A DNA stretch of 64,000 bases, taken from positions 62,001 through 126,000 of the forward strand of contig JAUJPC010000005.1 in assembly GCA_030447305.1 (NCBI GenBank), written 5' to 3'. Positions 8,996 to 16,737 of the stretch are shown here, in pieces. The notes below the pieces were generated by a model. It made no database searches, had not been told where the DNA came from, and saw only the letters and a list, made by a program, of their open reading frames with translations. The position numbers were made by a program, and so were the translations under genes. Origin of the DNA: Actinomycetota bacterium. GTDB taxonomy: Bacteria; Actinomycetota; CADDZG01; JAHWKV01. Position 1 is the stretch's first letter; every line of letters starts with the position of its first letter.

Positions 8996-11353
8996 TCATA
9001 CCCGAGCGGTCTTGACCCGATCCGGCTCGAGCTCCTTTTTCTTCTTGGCCTTGTGAACCCGGTAGGGCACGTTGATCACGATGATCTCGTCCTCGAACAG
9101 CAGGGCAGTCTTGATGAAGAAGGCAGTCTGGGTATGAAGAACGTTCTGCCACCATCGAGGAACCACGAACTCCGGGATGACCACCCCAATCGCGTCACCC
9201 GGCGAGGACCGCATCTCCCGCAGCTCTCTTTTCAATGGGTCGATCAGCTCCCGAAATGGGGCGTCGACGACTTCCAGCGGCACGTCGATTCCGAGGCTTC
9301 CCCACTGCCCTGTCAGCTTGGCGGCGTCCCCGGGCTCGGTCTGAATGGACATTGCCTTCAGCTCTGAGGGGTGCAGCGACCTGGCGTACTGGATTGCCCG
9401 GGCGGTCACCCGGTTGACTGAAGAGACGACGACGACCAGGGCGAGGCGGGTGGGCGCCTGCAGCCGCTTGGGCTCCGGCTCCTTCTCCGGGTTGTGGGGG
9501 ATGCTGATGAGAACCGTCCCACTTTCGTAAAGAAAGACTCTTTTCAGCTTCAGCAGCTCCCGGTTCTTGAAGACCTGACCGAACCAGGTTCGGTAATGGG
9601 GGTCGGGGAAGATCAACGTGACCGGGTCCTCGGACTGTGGATCCATGGAGCGGACGAAGCGCCGGACATTGCTTATGTGGTCGCCGACCGGTTCGATGAG
9701 GGTCGTGACTCCCATGCTCTCCCACCGGTTCCGCAGGTCCGCAAGCCGCTGCTCCGAGCAGCGCCATGCGATGGCTCTGAGCTCGCGAGGTGCAATCGCC
9801 CGGGCGACCGCCAGCGCCTTGGTGGCTCCGCGGAACCGCGAGACGACCAGCACGACCTTCTCGCTGCGGATGTTCGGGAGGTCGCCCTCGTATTGAAGCT
9901 CGTGCTGGACGTGTGCGTAGTGCTTGTTGATCTTGTACAGCACTGTGGCCAGGATGGGGATGAGCAGGATGATCTGCCAGGCGCCCCCTCGGAAATGGGC
10001 CTCTTCGCCCGGGTGCAGAGGGCTGAAAAACTTCGTTATCGAGACGATGATCAGGACGATGAACGTGGTGCAGGCACCGAACCCACTGATGAGCACCTTT
10101 CGCTTCCACCGCTTGTCGACCGCCTTGTGCAGCCCCTGGCTCTGCTTGCGCTCCCTCAGCGTATGCACCACCATCCCGGCCTGCGACAGGGTGAAGCTGG
10201 TGAACACTCCAACCACGTAGAGCGGTACGATCCGGTGAACGTCGGCCTTGTAGTTGATGAGCAGTGCGGCTGCCGCTGCGGTCAGGATCAGGATCCCGTT
10301 CGAAAAGGCGAGCCGGTCGCCCCGCTGGCCCAACCCCCGCGGGAGGTAGCGGTCTTTGGCAAGAATCGAGGCCAGTCGGGGAAAATCGGCGTAGGCGGTG
10401 TTGGCGGCCAGGAAGAGGATAAGGGCGGTAAAAGCCTGCACGACGTAGAAGAACCAGTTGGTCGATCCGAAGACTGCCGCCGTGATCTGGGAGGTGACCG
10501 TCTGCCCCTCCTCGATTAGGTGGGGATCGACGCCGACGGCCCGCGACAGGAACGTGATGCCGATGAACAGCAGCCCCAGGAGAAAGCCGAGGATCAGCAG
10601 TGTCTGCGAGGCGTTCTTCGCCTCCGGCGGCTGGAAGGCCGGTACGCCGTCGGAGATTGCCTCGATGCCGGTCAGCGCCGTGGATCCGGAGGCGAACGCC
10701 CTCAGGATCATGAAAAGCGTCACCGCCTGGGTGGCTTCCAGATGGGAGACCGGAAGCGGCTCTAGGTTGCCGGTCAGTGCCTTGTACACCCCAATGAGGA
10801 TCACTGCCCCCATCGCCACCAAAAAGCCGTAGGTGGGGACCGCGAATATGCCTCCCGACTCCTTCATGCCCCGCAGGTTGAGCGCTGCGATCAGAGCCAC
10901 CGCCCCCAGCGCGATACCTACTCGATGGTCTCTAACCCCTTCCAGGGCGGCGCCTGCCGCTGCCACACCGGCCGCAATACTGACCGACACCGTCAGCACG
11001 TAATCGATGAGAAGCGCCGAGGCTGCGATCAGACCGGCCGGTGGGCCGAGGTTCTCGTGCGCCACGCGGTAGGCGCCTCCACCTTGGGGATAAGCCTCCA
11101 CGGTTTGGCGGTAGGAAAAGACCACGACGGCCATGACCACCACCACAGCCATCGAGATGAACGGCGAGAAGTGCAGGGCTGCCGCGGCTCCGGCGGCAAG
11201 CACCAGAAGAATCTCGTCCGTGGCGTAGGCCGTGGAGGAGAGTGCATCCGACGAGAAGACGGTTAGTGCTATCCGCTTGGGAAGCCGGTGCGACATCTCG
11301 TCGTGGGTGGAGAGGGGCGGACCCACGAAGAGGCGCTTGAAGAATCGATTCAT
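8996..11353 (-). CDS. KimA-like potassium/proton symporter (APC superfamily)
   Basis: A 785-residue protein. Residues about 25-480 form a multi-helix APC-type permease (opening LPKRIALTVFSSDALSSTAY, then YPQGGGAYRVAHENLG). The last about 300 residues are a cytoplasmic domain. This architecture is that of KimA/YdaO potassium importers and of the mycobacterial protein Rv2690c. The gene is divergent from two TrkA-type regulators, 62 bases away. That supports potassium over amino acids as the substrate. KimA in Bacillus is inhibited by c-di-AMP; whether this protein is cannot be told from sequence by eye. Confidence 0.82.
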   Translation of the reverse strand: MNRFFKRLFVGPPLSTHDEMSHRLPKRIALTVFSSDALSSTAYATDEILLVLAAGAAAALHFSPFISMAVVVVMAVVVFSYRQTVEAYPQGGGAYRVAHENLGPPAGLIAASALLIDYVLTVSVSIAAGVAAAGAALEGVRDHRVGIALGAVALIAALNLRGMKESGGIFAVPTYGFLVAMGAVILIGVYKALTGNLEPLPVSHLEATQAVTLFMILRAFASGSTALTGIEAISDGVPAFQPPEAKNASQTLLILGFLLGLLFIGITFLSRAVGVDPHLIEEGQTVTSQITAAVFGSTNWFFYVVQAFTALILFLAANTAYADFPRLASILAKDRYLPRGLGQRGDRLAFSNGILILTAAAAALLINYKADVHRIVPLYVVGVFTSFTLSQAGMVVHTLRERKQSQGLHKAVDKRWKRKVLISGFGACTTFIVLIIVSITKFFSPLHPGEEAHFRGGAWQIILLIPILATVLYKINKHYAHVQHELQYEGDLPNIRSEKVVLVVSRFRGATKALAVARAIAPRELRAIAWRCSEQRLADLRNRWESMGVTTLIEPVGDHISNVRRFVRSMDPQSEDPVTLIFPDPHYRTWFGQVFKNRELLKLKRVFLYESGTVLISIPHNPEKEPEPKRLQAPTRLALVVVVSSVNRVTARAIQYARSLHPSELKAMSIQTEPGDAAKLTGQWGSLGIDVPLEVVDAPFRELIDPLKRELREMRSSPGDAIGVVIPEFVVPRWWQNVLHTQTAFFIKTALLFEDEIIVINVPYRVHKAKKKKELEPDRVKTARV

Positions 11354-11415
11354 TTACGGGAATCTTACGACCGCAGGTTCGTTGGAGTCGGCGCCTGGTA
11401 TCTGAGGGGTAGTCC

Positions 11416-12096
11416 ATGCACGCAGTGATAGTCGGTTGCGGCCGGGTTGGCGCTGAGCTCGCCCGGGCTCTGGAGGCTCGCAGTTACACCGTCTCGATAA
11501 TCGACAGGGACCCCAATGCCTTCGAGCAGAGGGTGCTGCCGGGATTTGCCGGCAAGAAGCTGGTTGGAGTGGGCTTCGACCAGGAGATTCTCGAGGAAGC
11601 GGGCATCCGCGACGCGGAGATCTTTGCTTCGGTCACTCGAGGAGACAACACGAACATCGTCTCCGCCCGGATCGCCAAGGAGCACTACAACGTTCCGAAG
11701 GTCGCAGCTCTTATCTACGACCCCCGCCGCGCTCAGATGTACGAGCGTCTCGGCATCTCCACGGTGGCGACCGTTGCCTGGGCGACCGACCAAATTCTCG
11801 CCCGCGTGCTGCCGTCGGCCAAGTCCGTCGAGTGGACAATCGGCTCAGGTGAGGTCGTCGTCGTCGGCTTCCCGGCGCCTCCGTCCTTCATCGGACGGCC
11901 GGTGGAGGATCTGCGCGACCCGGCCAAGGCGAGGGTGGTTGCTCTCACCAGGTTCGGGAACACCCAGATCCCGGATGTCAAGACGATCATCCAGGAGGGC
12001 GACATGATCCACCTGGCAGTAGCCCGGTCGGCTCTTCTGGATATGGAGGAGCGCCTTGGATTCGATATCGACGGCTCGGAGGATTCAGGCGAGTGA
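11416..12096 (+). CDS. TrkA-family potassium uptake regulator (first of pair)
   Basis: A 226-residue cytoplasmic protein with an N-terminal RCK/TrkA-N Rossmann domain (HAVIVGCGRVGAELA; acidic end of strand 2 in IIDRD) and a TrkA-C domain from about residue 140. TrkA proteins bind NAD(H) or ATP and gate potassium transporters. It overlaps the second trkA gene by 4 bases and diverges from the KimA-like gene, the same arrangement as Rv2690c-ceoB-ceoC in M. tuberculosis. It probably corresponds to ceoB. Confidence 0.88.
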   Translation: MHAVIVGCGRVGAELARALEARSYTVSIIDRDPNAFEQRVLPGFAGKKLVGVGFDQEILEEAGIRDAEIFASVTRGDNTNIVSARIAKEHYNVPKVAALIYDPRRAQMYERLGISTVATVAWATDQILARVLPSAKSVEWTIGSGEVVVVGFPAPPSFIGRPVEDLRDPAKARVVALTRFGNTQIPDVKTIIQEGDMIHLAVARSALLDMEERLGFDIDGSEDSGE

Positions 12097-12770
12097 GGAT
12101 TGCGATCGCCGGCGCCGGCAACGTAGGCAGGTTCATGGCCAAGGATCTGTCGAGGCTGGGCCACAGCGTTATTTTGATCGACCGGGACGGGGACCTCATC
12201 CAACGCCACCAGCATCGGATTCCCGCCACCTGGGTGCAGGCCGACGCCACCGAGCCGCTCACCCTGCAGGGAGCCGGTCTGTCGACCTGTGACGTCATGG
12301 TCGCCGCCACCGGCGACGACAAGGTCAACCTGGTTTCCTCCTTGCTTGCAAAGCAGGAGTTCGGCATCCGGCGGGTCGTCGCCCGCGTCAACCATCCGAA
12401 CAATGAGTGGTTGTTCAACGAGTCCTGGGGCGTCGACGAGTCCGTGAGCCCACCGCACCTTTTGACCTCGCTGGTGGAGGAGGCGGTGGTGGTTGGGGAC
12501 CTGGTCACCCTCCTGCGGCTGGAGCAGGGCAGGGTATCGCTGGTGGAGCTGACACTCGCGGAGAGCTCCCCCGCAGCCGGCAAGGTGTTGGGAGAGCTGG
12601 CGCTTCCTCGGGACGCCGTGATCACCGCCATCCTTCGTGCGGGCCACGTGGTGGTCCCCCGGGATGAGACCCCGCTCATGGTGGGCGACGAGATCCTGGC
12701 CCTCACCACTCTCGACACTCAGGCGGAGTTCGAGCTGCTTCTGACGGCGCCGGAGAACTCGCCCTCCTAG
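12093..12770 (+). CDS. TrkA-family potassium uptake regulator (second of pair)
   Basis: A 225-residue paralogue of its neighbour, starting at a GTG that overlaps the upstream stop (GTGA). It has an N-terminal Rossmann fold (RIAIAGAGNVGRFMAKDL, then ILIDRD) and a TrkA-C domain from about residue 135. Two different TrkA subunits in tandem suggest a hetero-oligomeric gating ring. It corresponds in position to ceoC/Rv2692. Confidence 0.88.
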   Translation: MRIAIAGAGNVGRFMAKDLSRLGHSVILIDRDGDLIQRHQHRIPATWVQADATEPLTLQGAGLSTCDVMVAATGDDKVNLVSSLLAKQEFGIRRVVARVNHPNNEWLFNESWGVDESVSPPHLLTSLVEEAVVVGDLVTLLRLEQGRVSLVELTLAESSPAAGKVLGELALPRDAVITAILRAGHVVVPRDETPLMVGDEILALTTLDTQAEFELLLTAPENSPS

Positions 12771-12915
12771 TCGGGCGCCGGGCATTTCGGCTCATAAGGT
12801 CACCGTAGCTGTCTGGGTTGACCACGCTTCTCGAAGGTGGAGTTGTTGCACCGATGCCGCGTCCGTCACCCGGGACCGGACGATTGCTATCCGCGGGAAG
12901 GGGGATAGGTAGGGG

Positions 12916-13758
12916 ATGCTCCTGCCGCCGAAGCTCTCGTTACCTCTAAAGGTCGCTGCGTCCCTGCTCAGCCGCCCCCCGGTCATCTCGTACGGAGCTC
13001 ATCCCAGCCAGGTGGCCGAGCTGCACCTCCCGCCCGGGCCCGGTCCCTTTCCGGTCGCTGTGGTGATCCACGGTGGCTACTGGCAGGCTCAGTGGAGCAA
13101 GCTCGTGACCCGGCCAATCAGCGTCGACCTTGCCCGCCACGGCTGGGCGGCATGGAATATCGAGTACCGCCGGCTCGGTCCGGACGGGGGCGGCTGGCCC
13201 GAGACGTTCGACGACATTGCCAACGCCATCGACCACCTGGCGGCATTGCAGCATCCCGCTCTGGATCTGCAGAAGGTGACGGTCGTCGGTCATTCCGCCG
13301 GTGGGCAGCTGGCCCTGTGGGCCGGCGCCCGGCCTCGATTCCCCCGAGAAGCCCCCGGAGCCTCCCCCAAGGTGGCCCTTCGGCAGGTCGTCGCGCTGGC
13401 TGCCGTCACGCACCTCCGCTACGCCGGGCAGACCGCTACCGTGCTGATGGGAGGAACGGCCGAGGAAGCTCCGGGACGCTGGGCCATGGCGGATCCCATG
13501 GCGCAGGTGCCGCTCGATACCCCGGTTCTGCTGGTCCACCTCCCCGATGATGTGACCGTCTCGGTCCGGCAGTCCCGGATTTATGCTGCGGCGGCAGAGC
13601 AATCCGGGGGCGACGTCACCTTCGTGGAGCCACAGAGCGGGGGCCACCGGGCTCCGATCGACCCGTCCACGCCGGCGTGGGAGGCGGTCGTCGCCTGGCT
13701 GGAGACCCGTTGCGCTCAGGCCCCCTCGGGCACCAGCTCGCCCTCCATGCCGCCGTGA
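12916..13758 (+). CDS. alpha/beta hydrolase, kynurenine-formamidase-like
   Basis: A 280-residue alpha/beta hydrolase without a signal peptide. It shows the oxyanion motif HGGYWQ (typical of arylformamidase-type enzymes), the nucleophile elbow GHSAGG (Ser about residue 127), the acid region near LVHLPDDVTV and the catalytic His in SGGH. The substrate cannot be assigned, and no tryptophan-catabolism genes are nearby. Its 3' end overlaps the convergent cupredoxin gene by 43 bases. Confidence 0.75.
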   Translation: MLLPPKLSLPLKVAASLLSRPPVISYGAHPSQVAELHLPPGPGPFPVAVVIHGGYWQAQWSKLVTRPISVDLARHGWAAWNIEYRRLGPDGGGWPETFDDIANAIDHLAALQHPALDLQKVTVVGHSAGGQLALWAGARPRFPREAPGASPKVALRQVVALAAVTHLRYAGQTATVLMGGTAEEAPGRWAMADPMAQVPLDTPVLLVHLPDDVTVSVRQSRIYAAAAEQSGGDVTFVEPQSGGHRAPIDPSTPAWEAVVAWLETRCAQAPSGTSSPSMPP

Positions 13759-14099
13759 AAGGTGCAGACGAACTCGGTGGACGACTCGGGCATCTGAAAT
13801 GTCGCGGTCGCGGTCTCACCGGGTTTCAGCGTCCCGGTTGATACGTCCATCTCCGCTATAACGAAGTTGTGGTCGGAATCGCCCCGGTTGGCCACCTCGA
13901 CGGTGACAACCTCGCCCGCCTTAGCCTTAATGGTGTCCGGAACGAAGTCGTTGTCGGCGGCCACGACCTTCACTGCACCGTCCGGCGCCGGCCCGTCGGT
14001 TATGTTGCCCGAAGCCTCCACCGCCCGGCCGCACGCTCCCAGCATCAGTGCACCTGCCAGAGCAACCATTCCGAGAACTAATTTGCAGTGCCTAGCCAT
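13716..14099 (-). CDS. cupredoxin-domain lipoprotein
   Basis: A 127-residue exported protein. The signal peptide ends in a lipobox (LMLGAC, Cys23). The mature part is a plastocyanin-like fold with a complete type 1 copper set: His in SDHNFVI, then Cys, His and Met in FVCTFHGGM. The ATG at 14099 has a GGGGA ribosome site; a longer in-frame start has no support. It probably carries electrons or copper outside the cell. It lies 113 bases after the two-component genes on the same strand and may be regulated by them. Confidence 0.85.
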   Translation of the reverse strand: MARHCKLVLGMVALAGALMLGACGRAVEASGNITDGPAPDGAVKVVAADNDFVPDTIKAKAGEVVTVEVANRGDSDHNFVIAEMDVSTGTLKPGETATATFQMPESSTEFVCTFHGGMEGELVPEGA

Positions 14100-14212
14100 G
14101 TCTCGTCCCCTTTCAAAGATGTGGGGACAAAGGCTAGGGAAGCCGCTTGCCGGAGTCGTCCCACCGGCGGAGACACCGGGATACGCAGTTCGGCGCACGG
14201 GAGCCCGCCGGA

Positions 14213-14896
14213 TTACCTCAGCGGAGGTATGCCGGGGCCCCGGCTGACCAACCCCGTTTCGTAGGCAAAGACCACCAGCTGTGCGCGGTCCCGGACCCCC
14301 ACCTTGATCATCGACCGGCTGACATGCGTCTTGGCCGTTGCCGGGCTCAGGAACAGCCGAGCGGCGATCTCGTCGTTGCTGAGGCCGACCCCTGCCAGAC
14401 CTACTACCTCCCTCTCCCGATCGGTGAGAAAGCGGAGTCTGTCGACGTCGACGACCGAAGCCTCCGGCCGGGTGGCGAACCGGTCGATCACACGCCGGGT
14501 GACACTGGGGGACAGCAACGCGTTGCCCGCATGCACTACCCGAATAGCCTGGCGGAGGTCGTGCGGATCTATGTCCTTCAATAGAAATCCGCTGGCACCC
14601 AGCCGCAGTGCCTCGAACAGGTAGTCGTCCAGCTCGAAAGTGGTCAGCATGATGACCTTTACCTCCGGCAGGCGGTCGTCGGACAGAATCCGGCCGAGAG
14701 CCTCCAACCCGTCCATCACCGGCATACGGATGTCCAGGAGGACGACATCCGGCCGACGAGAACCGGCAAGCCGAACAGCCTCTTTGCCGTCGGCGGCGTC
14801 ACCTACTACTTCCATGTCCTCGGTGCGCTCCAGCAAGCTGCGAAAGCCGGCCCGCACGAGCTGCTGATCGTCCGCCAGCAGGACGCGGATCTTCAC
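14213..14896 (-). CDS. NarL/LuxR-family response regulator
   Basis: A 227-residue regulator. The receiver domain (residues about 1-120) has the acidic pair ADDQQ, the phosphorylated Asp in DVVLLDIRMP and Lys in LLKD. A C-terminal LuxR-type helix-turn-helix follows (LTDREREVVGLAGVGLSNDE ... TAKTHVSRSMIKVG). The ATG overlaps the stop of the kinase gene (ATGA), so the pair is co-translated. Its phosphodonor would be the adjacent kinase, whose gene is frameshifted here. Confidence 0.92.
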   Translation of the reverse strand: MKIRVLLADDQQLVRAGFRSLLERTEDMEVVGDAADGKEAVRLAGSRRPDVVLLDIRMPVMDGLEALGRILSDDRLPEVKVIMLTTFELDDYLFEALRLGASGFLLKDIDPHDLRQAIRVVHAGNALLSPSVTRRVIDRFATRPEASVVDVDRLRFLTDREREVVGLAGVGLSNDEIAARLFLSPATAKTHVSRSMIKVGVRDRAQLVVFAYETGLVSRGPGIPPLR

Positions 14897-16102
14897 GGCT
14901 GCAGATCTACCGGCAGCACTGTCCGCACGCGGAAGCCACCGCCCTCGCGGACACCGGCCTCCAGCTTCCCGCCGATGGCTTCCGCTCGCTCCCTCATGCC
15001 CATCACGCCGTGGCCATCCGCCGGTGTGCCGGCCGCACCCTGCCCGTTGTCGTCCACCTGAATGGTGACGACCGAGGGCTCGTACTTCACCGAAACGGTT
15101 GCCCGGGAGGCACCGGAGTGGCGGATCACGTTGGTCAAAGACTCCTGCACGATGCGATAGGCCGTAAGCTCCACTGCTGCGGGCAGCGGCTTCGGTTCGC
15201 CTAGCACCTCGAGGGTCGCCTTCAGGTTGCCGGCGCCCGCGGTTTGGACCAGCTCCACCAGGTCCCGCATCCCGGGCACCGGCTTCCTGTCGGCGCCCGG
15301 CTCGGCGAACTCGCGGAGCACACCGACGGTGGCTCTCAGCTCCGACATGGCCTCGCGGCTCGCCTCTCTTATCGTCTTGAGGGCTTTCCGGGTCTGCTGG
15401 GGATATCCGTCGAGGGCATCGTGAGCCTCACCTGCCTGCACCGTGATGACCGTGATGGTGTGCGCCATGATGTCGTGCAGCTCGCGGGCTATTCGTAGCC
15501 GCTCCTCCGTCAGCCGGCGTTGGGTCTCGGTCTCGCGGTCCGCCTCGGCCCGGTTCAACCGCTCCTGTACCTCGGCCAGGTACCGGCTTCGGTTGTGCGC
15601 CGCTTCACCGGCGAACACCGATGCCACGGCGAGTACGGCCGGTATGGTGATCGTCGGGCTGAGTACAGCGGTGCCTTCACCCATCACCTGTATGAGCAGG
15701 GCGGTGATAGCCACTCCAGCCGCAGCGGCAACGGCAATGCGGCGCATCCCTTCCGCCGCCAGCCCGAAGATCGCCACCATCAAAGCCGGGAAGGGGCCCG
15801 CGCCCGGGTAGCCGAGGAAGTGATAGGCGAAGCACGACCAGAACCACTACGAGGGTGGCCGCCGGGCGTATCCGGTGGAACGCCACGGCAGCGGCAGCCG
15901 CTATCCCGAGCCCGTATCCGAGTCCGTCAGGCGGACGGCTGGCGCCCTCGGGATCGAGGTGGATCAGCGCCGTCGTAAGGATGCCGGTGATGATTGCGAC
16001 CAGAAAGTCGCCAGCACTCGGCCGAACCGCCTTCGCGGGCGGCAGAGTGGAGGTGGAAGCCGGAGAGGCCGGGGACGCTGAGCTCACCAAGTAATGATCC
16101 AT
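14893..16102 (-). pseudogene. NarL-type sensor histidine kinase, frameshifted
   Basis: The N-terminal part (ATG at 16102) encodes a cytoplasmic start and membrane helices (FLVAIITGILTTALIHL; AAAAAVAFHRIRPAATLVVV). Near 15815-15845 the frame changes: the natural continuation (AYHFLGYPGAGPFPALMVAI) is in the frame that runs to 14893. That frame holds more helices, the H-box ELHDIMAHT of HisKA_3 kinases and the ATPase motifs DNGQGAAG and GHGVMGMRERAEAIGG. One indel would restore a kinase of about 400 residues. It is either decay or a sequencing error. The C-terminal part alone has a usable ATG near 15783. Confidence 0.8.
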
Positions 16103-16178
16103 CAGCCCGGTCTGTTTGGAATCCTCTACCGGGAGGCTGCGGAAGGCCTCGCGTACGTCCGGGGGAGTACGGAGGCTG

Positions 16179-16541
16179 TTAAGAGTGAGAGTGCGACAGA
16201 AGCTCGTACGCCGGATTGATGATCCTCAAAGGTCCGGCGTCGAACCTGCCGACGGTGCCCTCCAGCTTGAGGTGAGTGCCCAGGTCAATCCCCGGGATCG
16301 ACTTGCGGCCGAGCCACACGCCGATGATTCGGTCGGTGCCGTCGAACAGTGTTACCTCCAGGGTGTTGGAGAACTTGCTGGGGACCAGCTTGATGCTCTC
16401 CACCACTCCGGCCACCTTTCGGCGGGTTCGCTCCTGACAGTCTGTTACCTCCTCGACGTCCTCAACTTCCTTGCACCACTCGCGGGTTTGCTCGGCGTGG
16501 ATCTGCTCCGAGGTTTCGCTCAGGCCCTTTAGAAATCCCAT
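16179..16541 (-). CDS. OB-fold nucleic-acid-binding-like protein (Rv2694c type)
   Basis: A 120-residue protein with a charged helical start and an OB-like core (RRKVAGVVESIKLVP ... VTLFDGTDRIIGVWLGRKSI). It is typical of the small actinobacterial OB proteins found near the trkA/ceoBC locus. The molecular role is unknown; binding to nucleic acid is inferred from the fold. A TAAAGT box at 16551-16556 lies 9 bases upstream of the ATG, so the mRNA leader would be very short. Confidence 0.75.
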   Translation of the reverse strand: MGFLKGLSETSEQIHAEQTREWCKEVEDVEEVTDCQERTRRKVAGVVESIKLVPSKFSNTLEVTLFDGTDRIIGVWLGRKSIPGIDLGTHLKLEGTVGRFDAGPLRIINPAYELLSHSHS

Positions 16542-16693
16542 GATCTTTTTACTTTACGCCTTCGGGACGGGGACGATAGGGGCGGGAAAGGCCACGAAGC
16601 GCGGTCCATGTTCCAGCTTGGAAATAAAGTAGGGCACAATGCGTTAAAGCTCGAAACCTCCAGAAGGAGAACTCCATCGCCTCGCAACGAGGT

Positions 16694-16722
16694 TTGACAG
16701 AAACACAAATCCGCATCACTCT
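16694..16722 (+). promoter_or_regulatory. possible topA promoter
   Basis: TTGACA at 16694-16699 with a poor -10 (CACTCT) 17 bases downstream. Transcription would begin about 10 bases before the topA ATG. No ribosome site is visible ahead of that ATG. Confidence 0.3.
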
Positions 16723-16737
16723 GCCCCACCAGCCGAT

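Noticed and set aside
11354-11415. c-di-AMP (ydaO) riboswitch ahead of the KimA-like gene
   Set aside because: Only 62 bases separate the divergent genes, too short for that aptamer, and no conserved core is seen.
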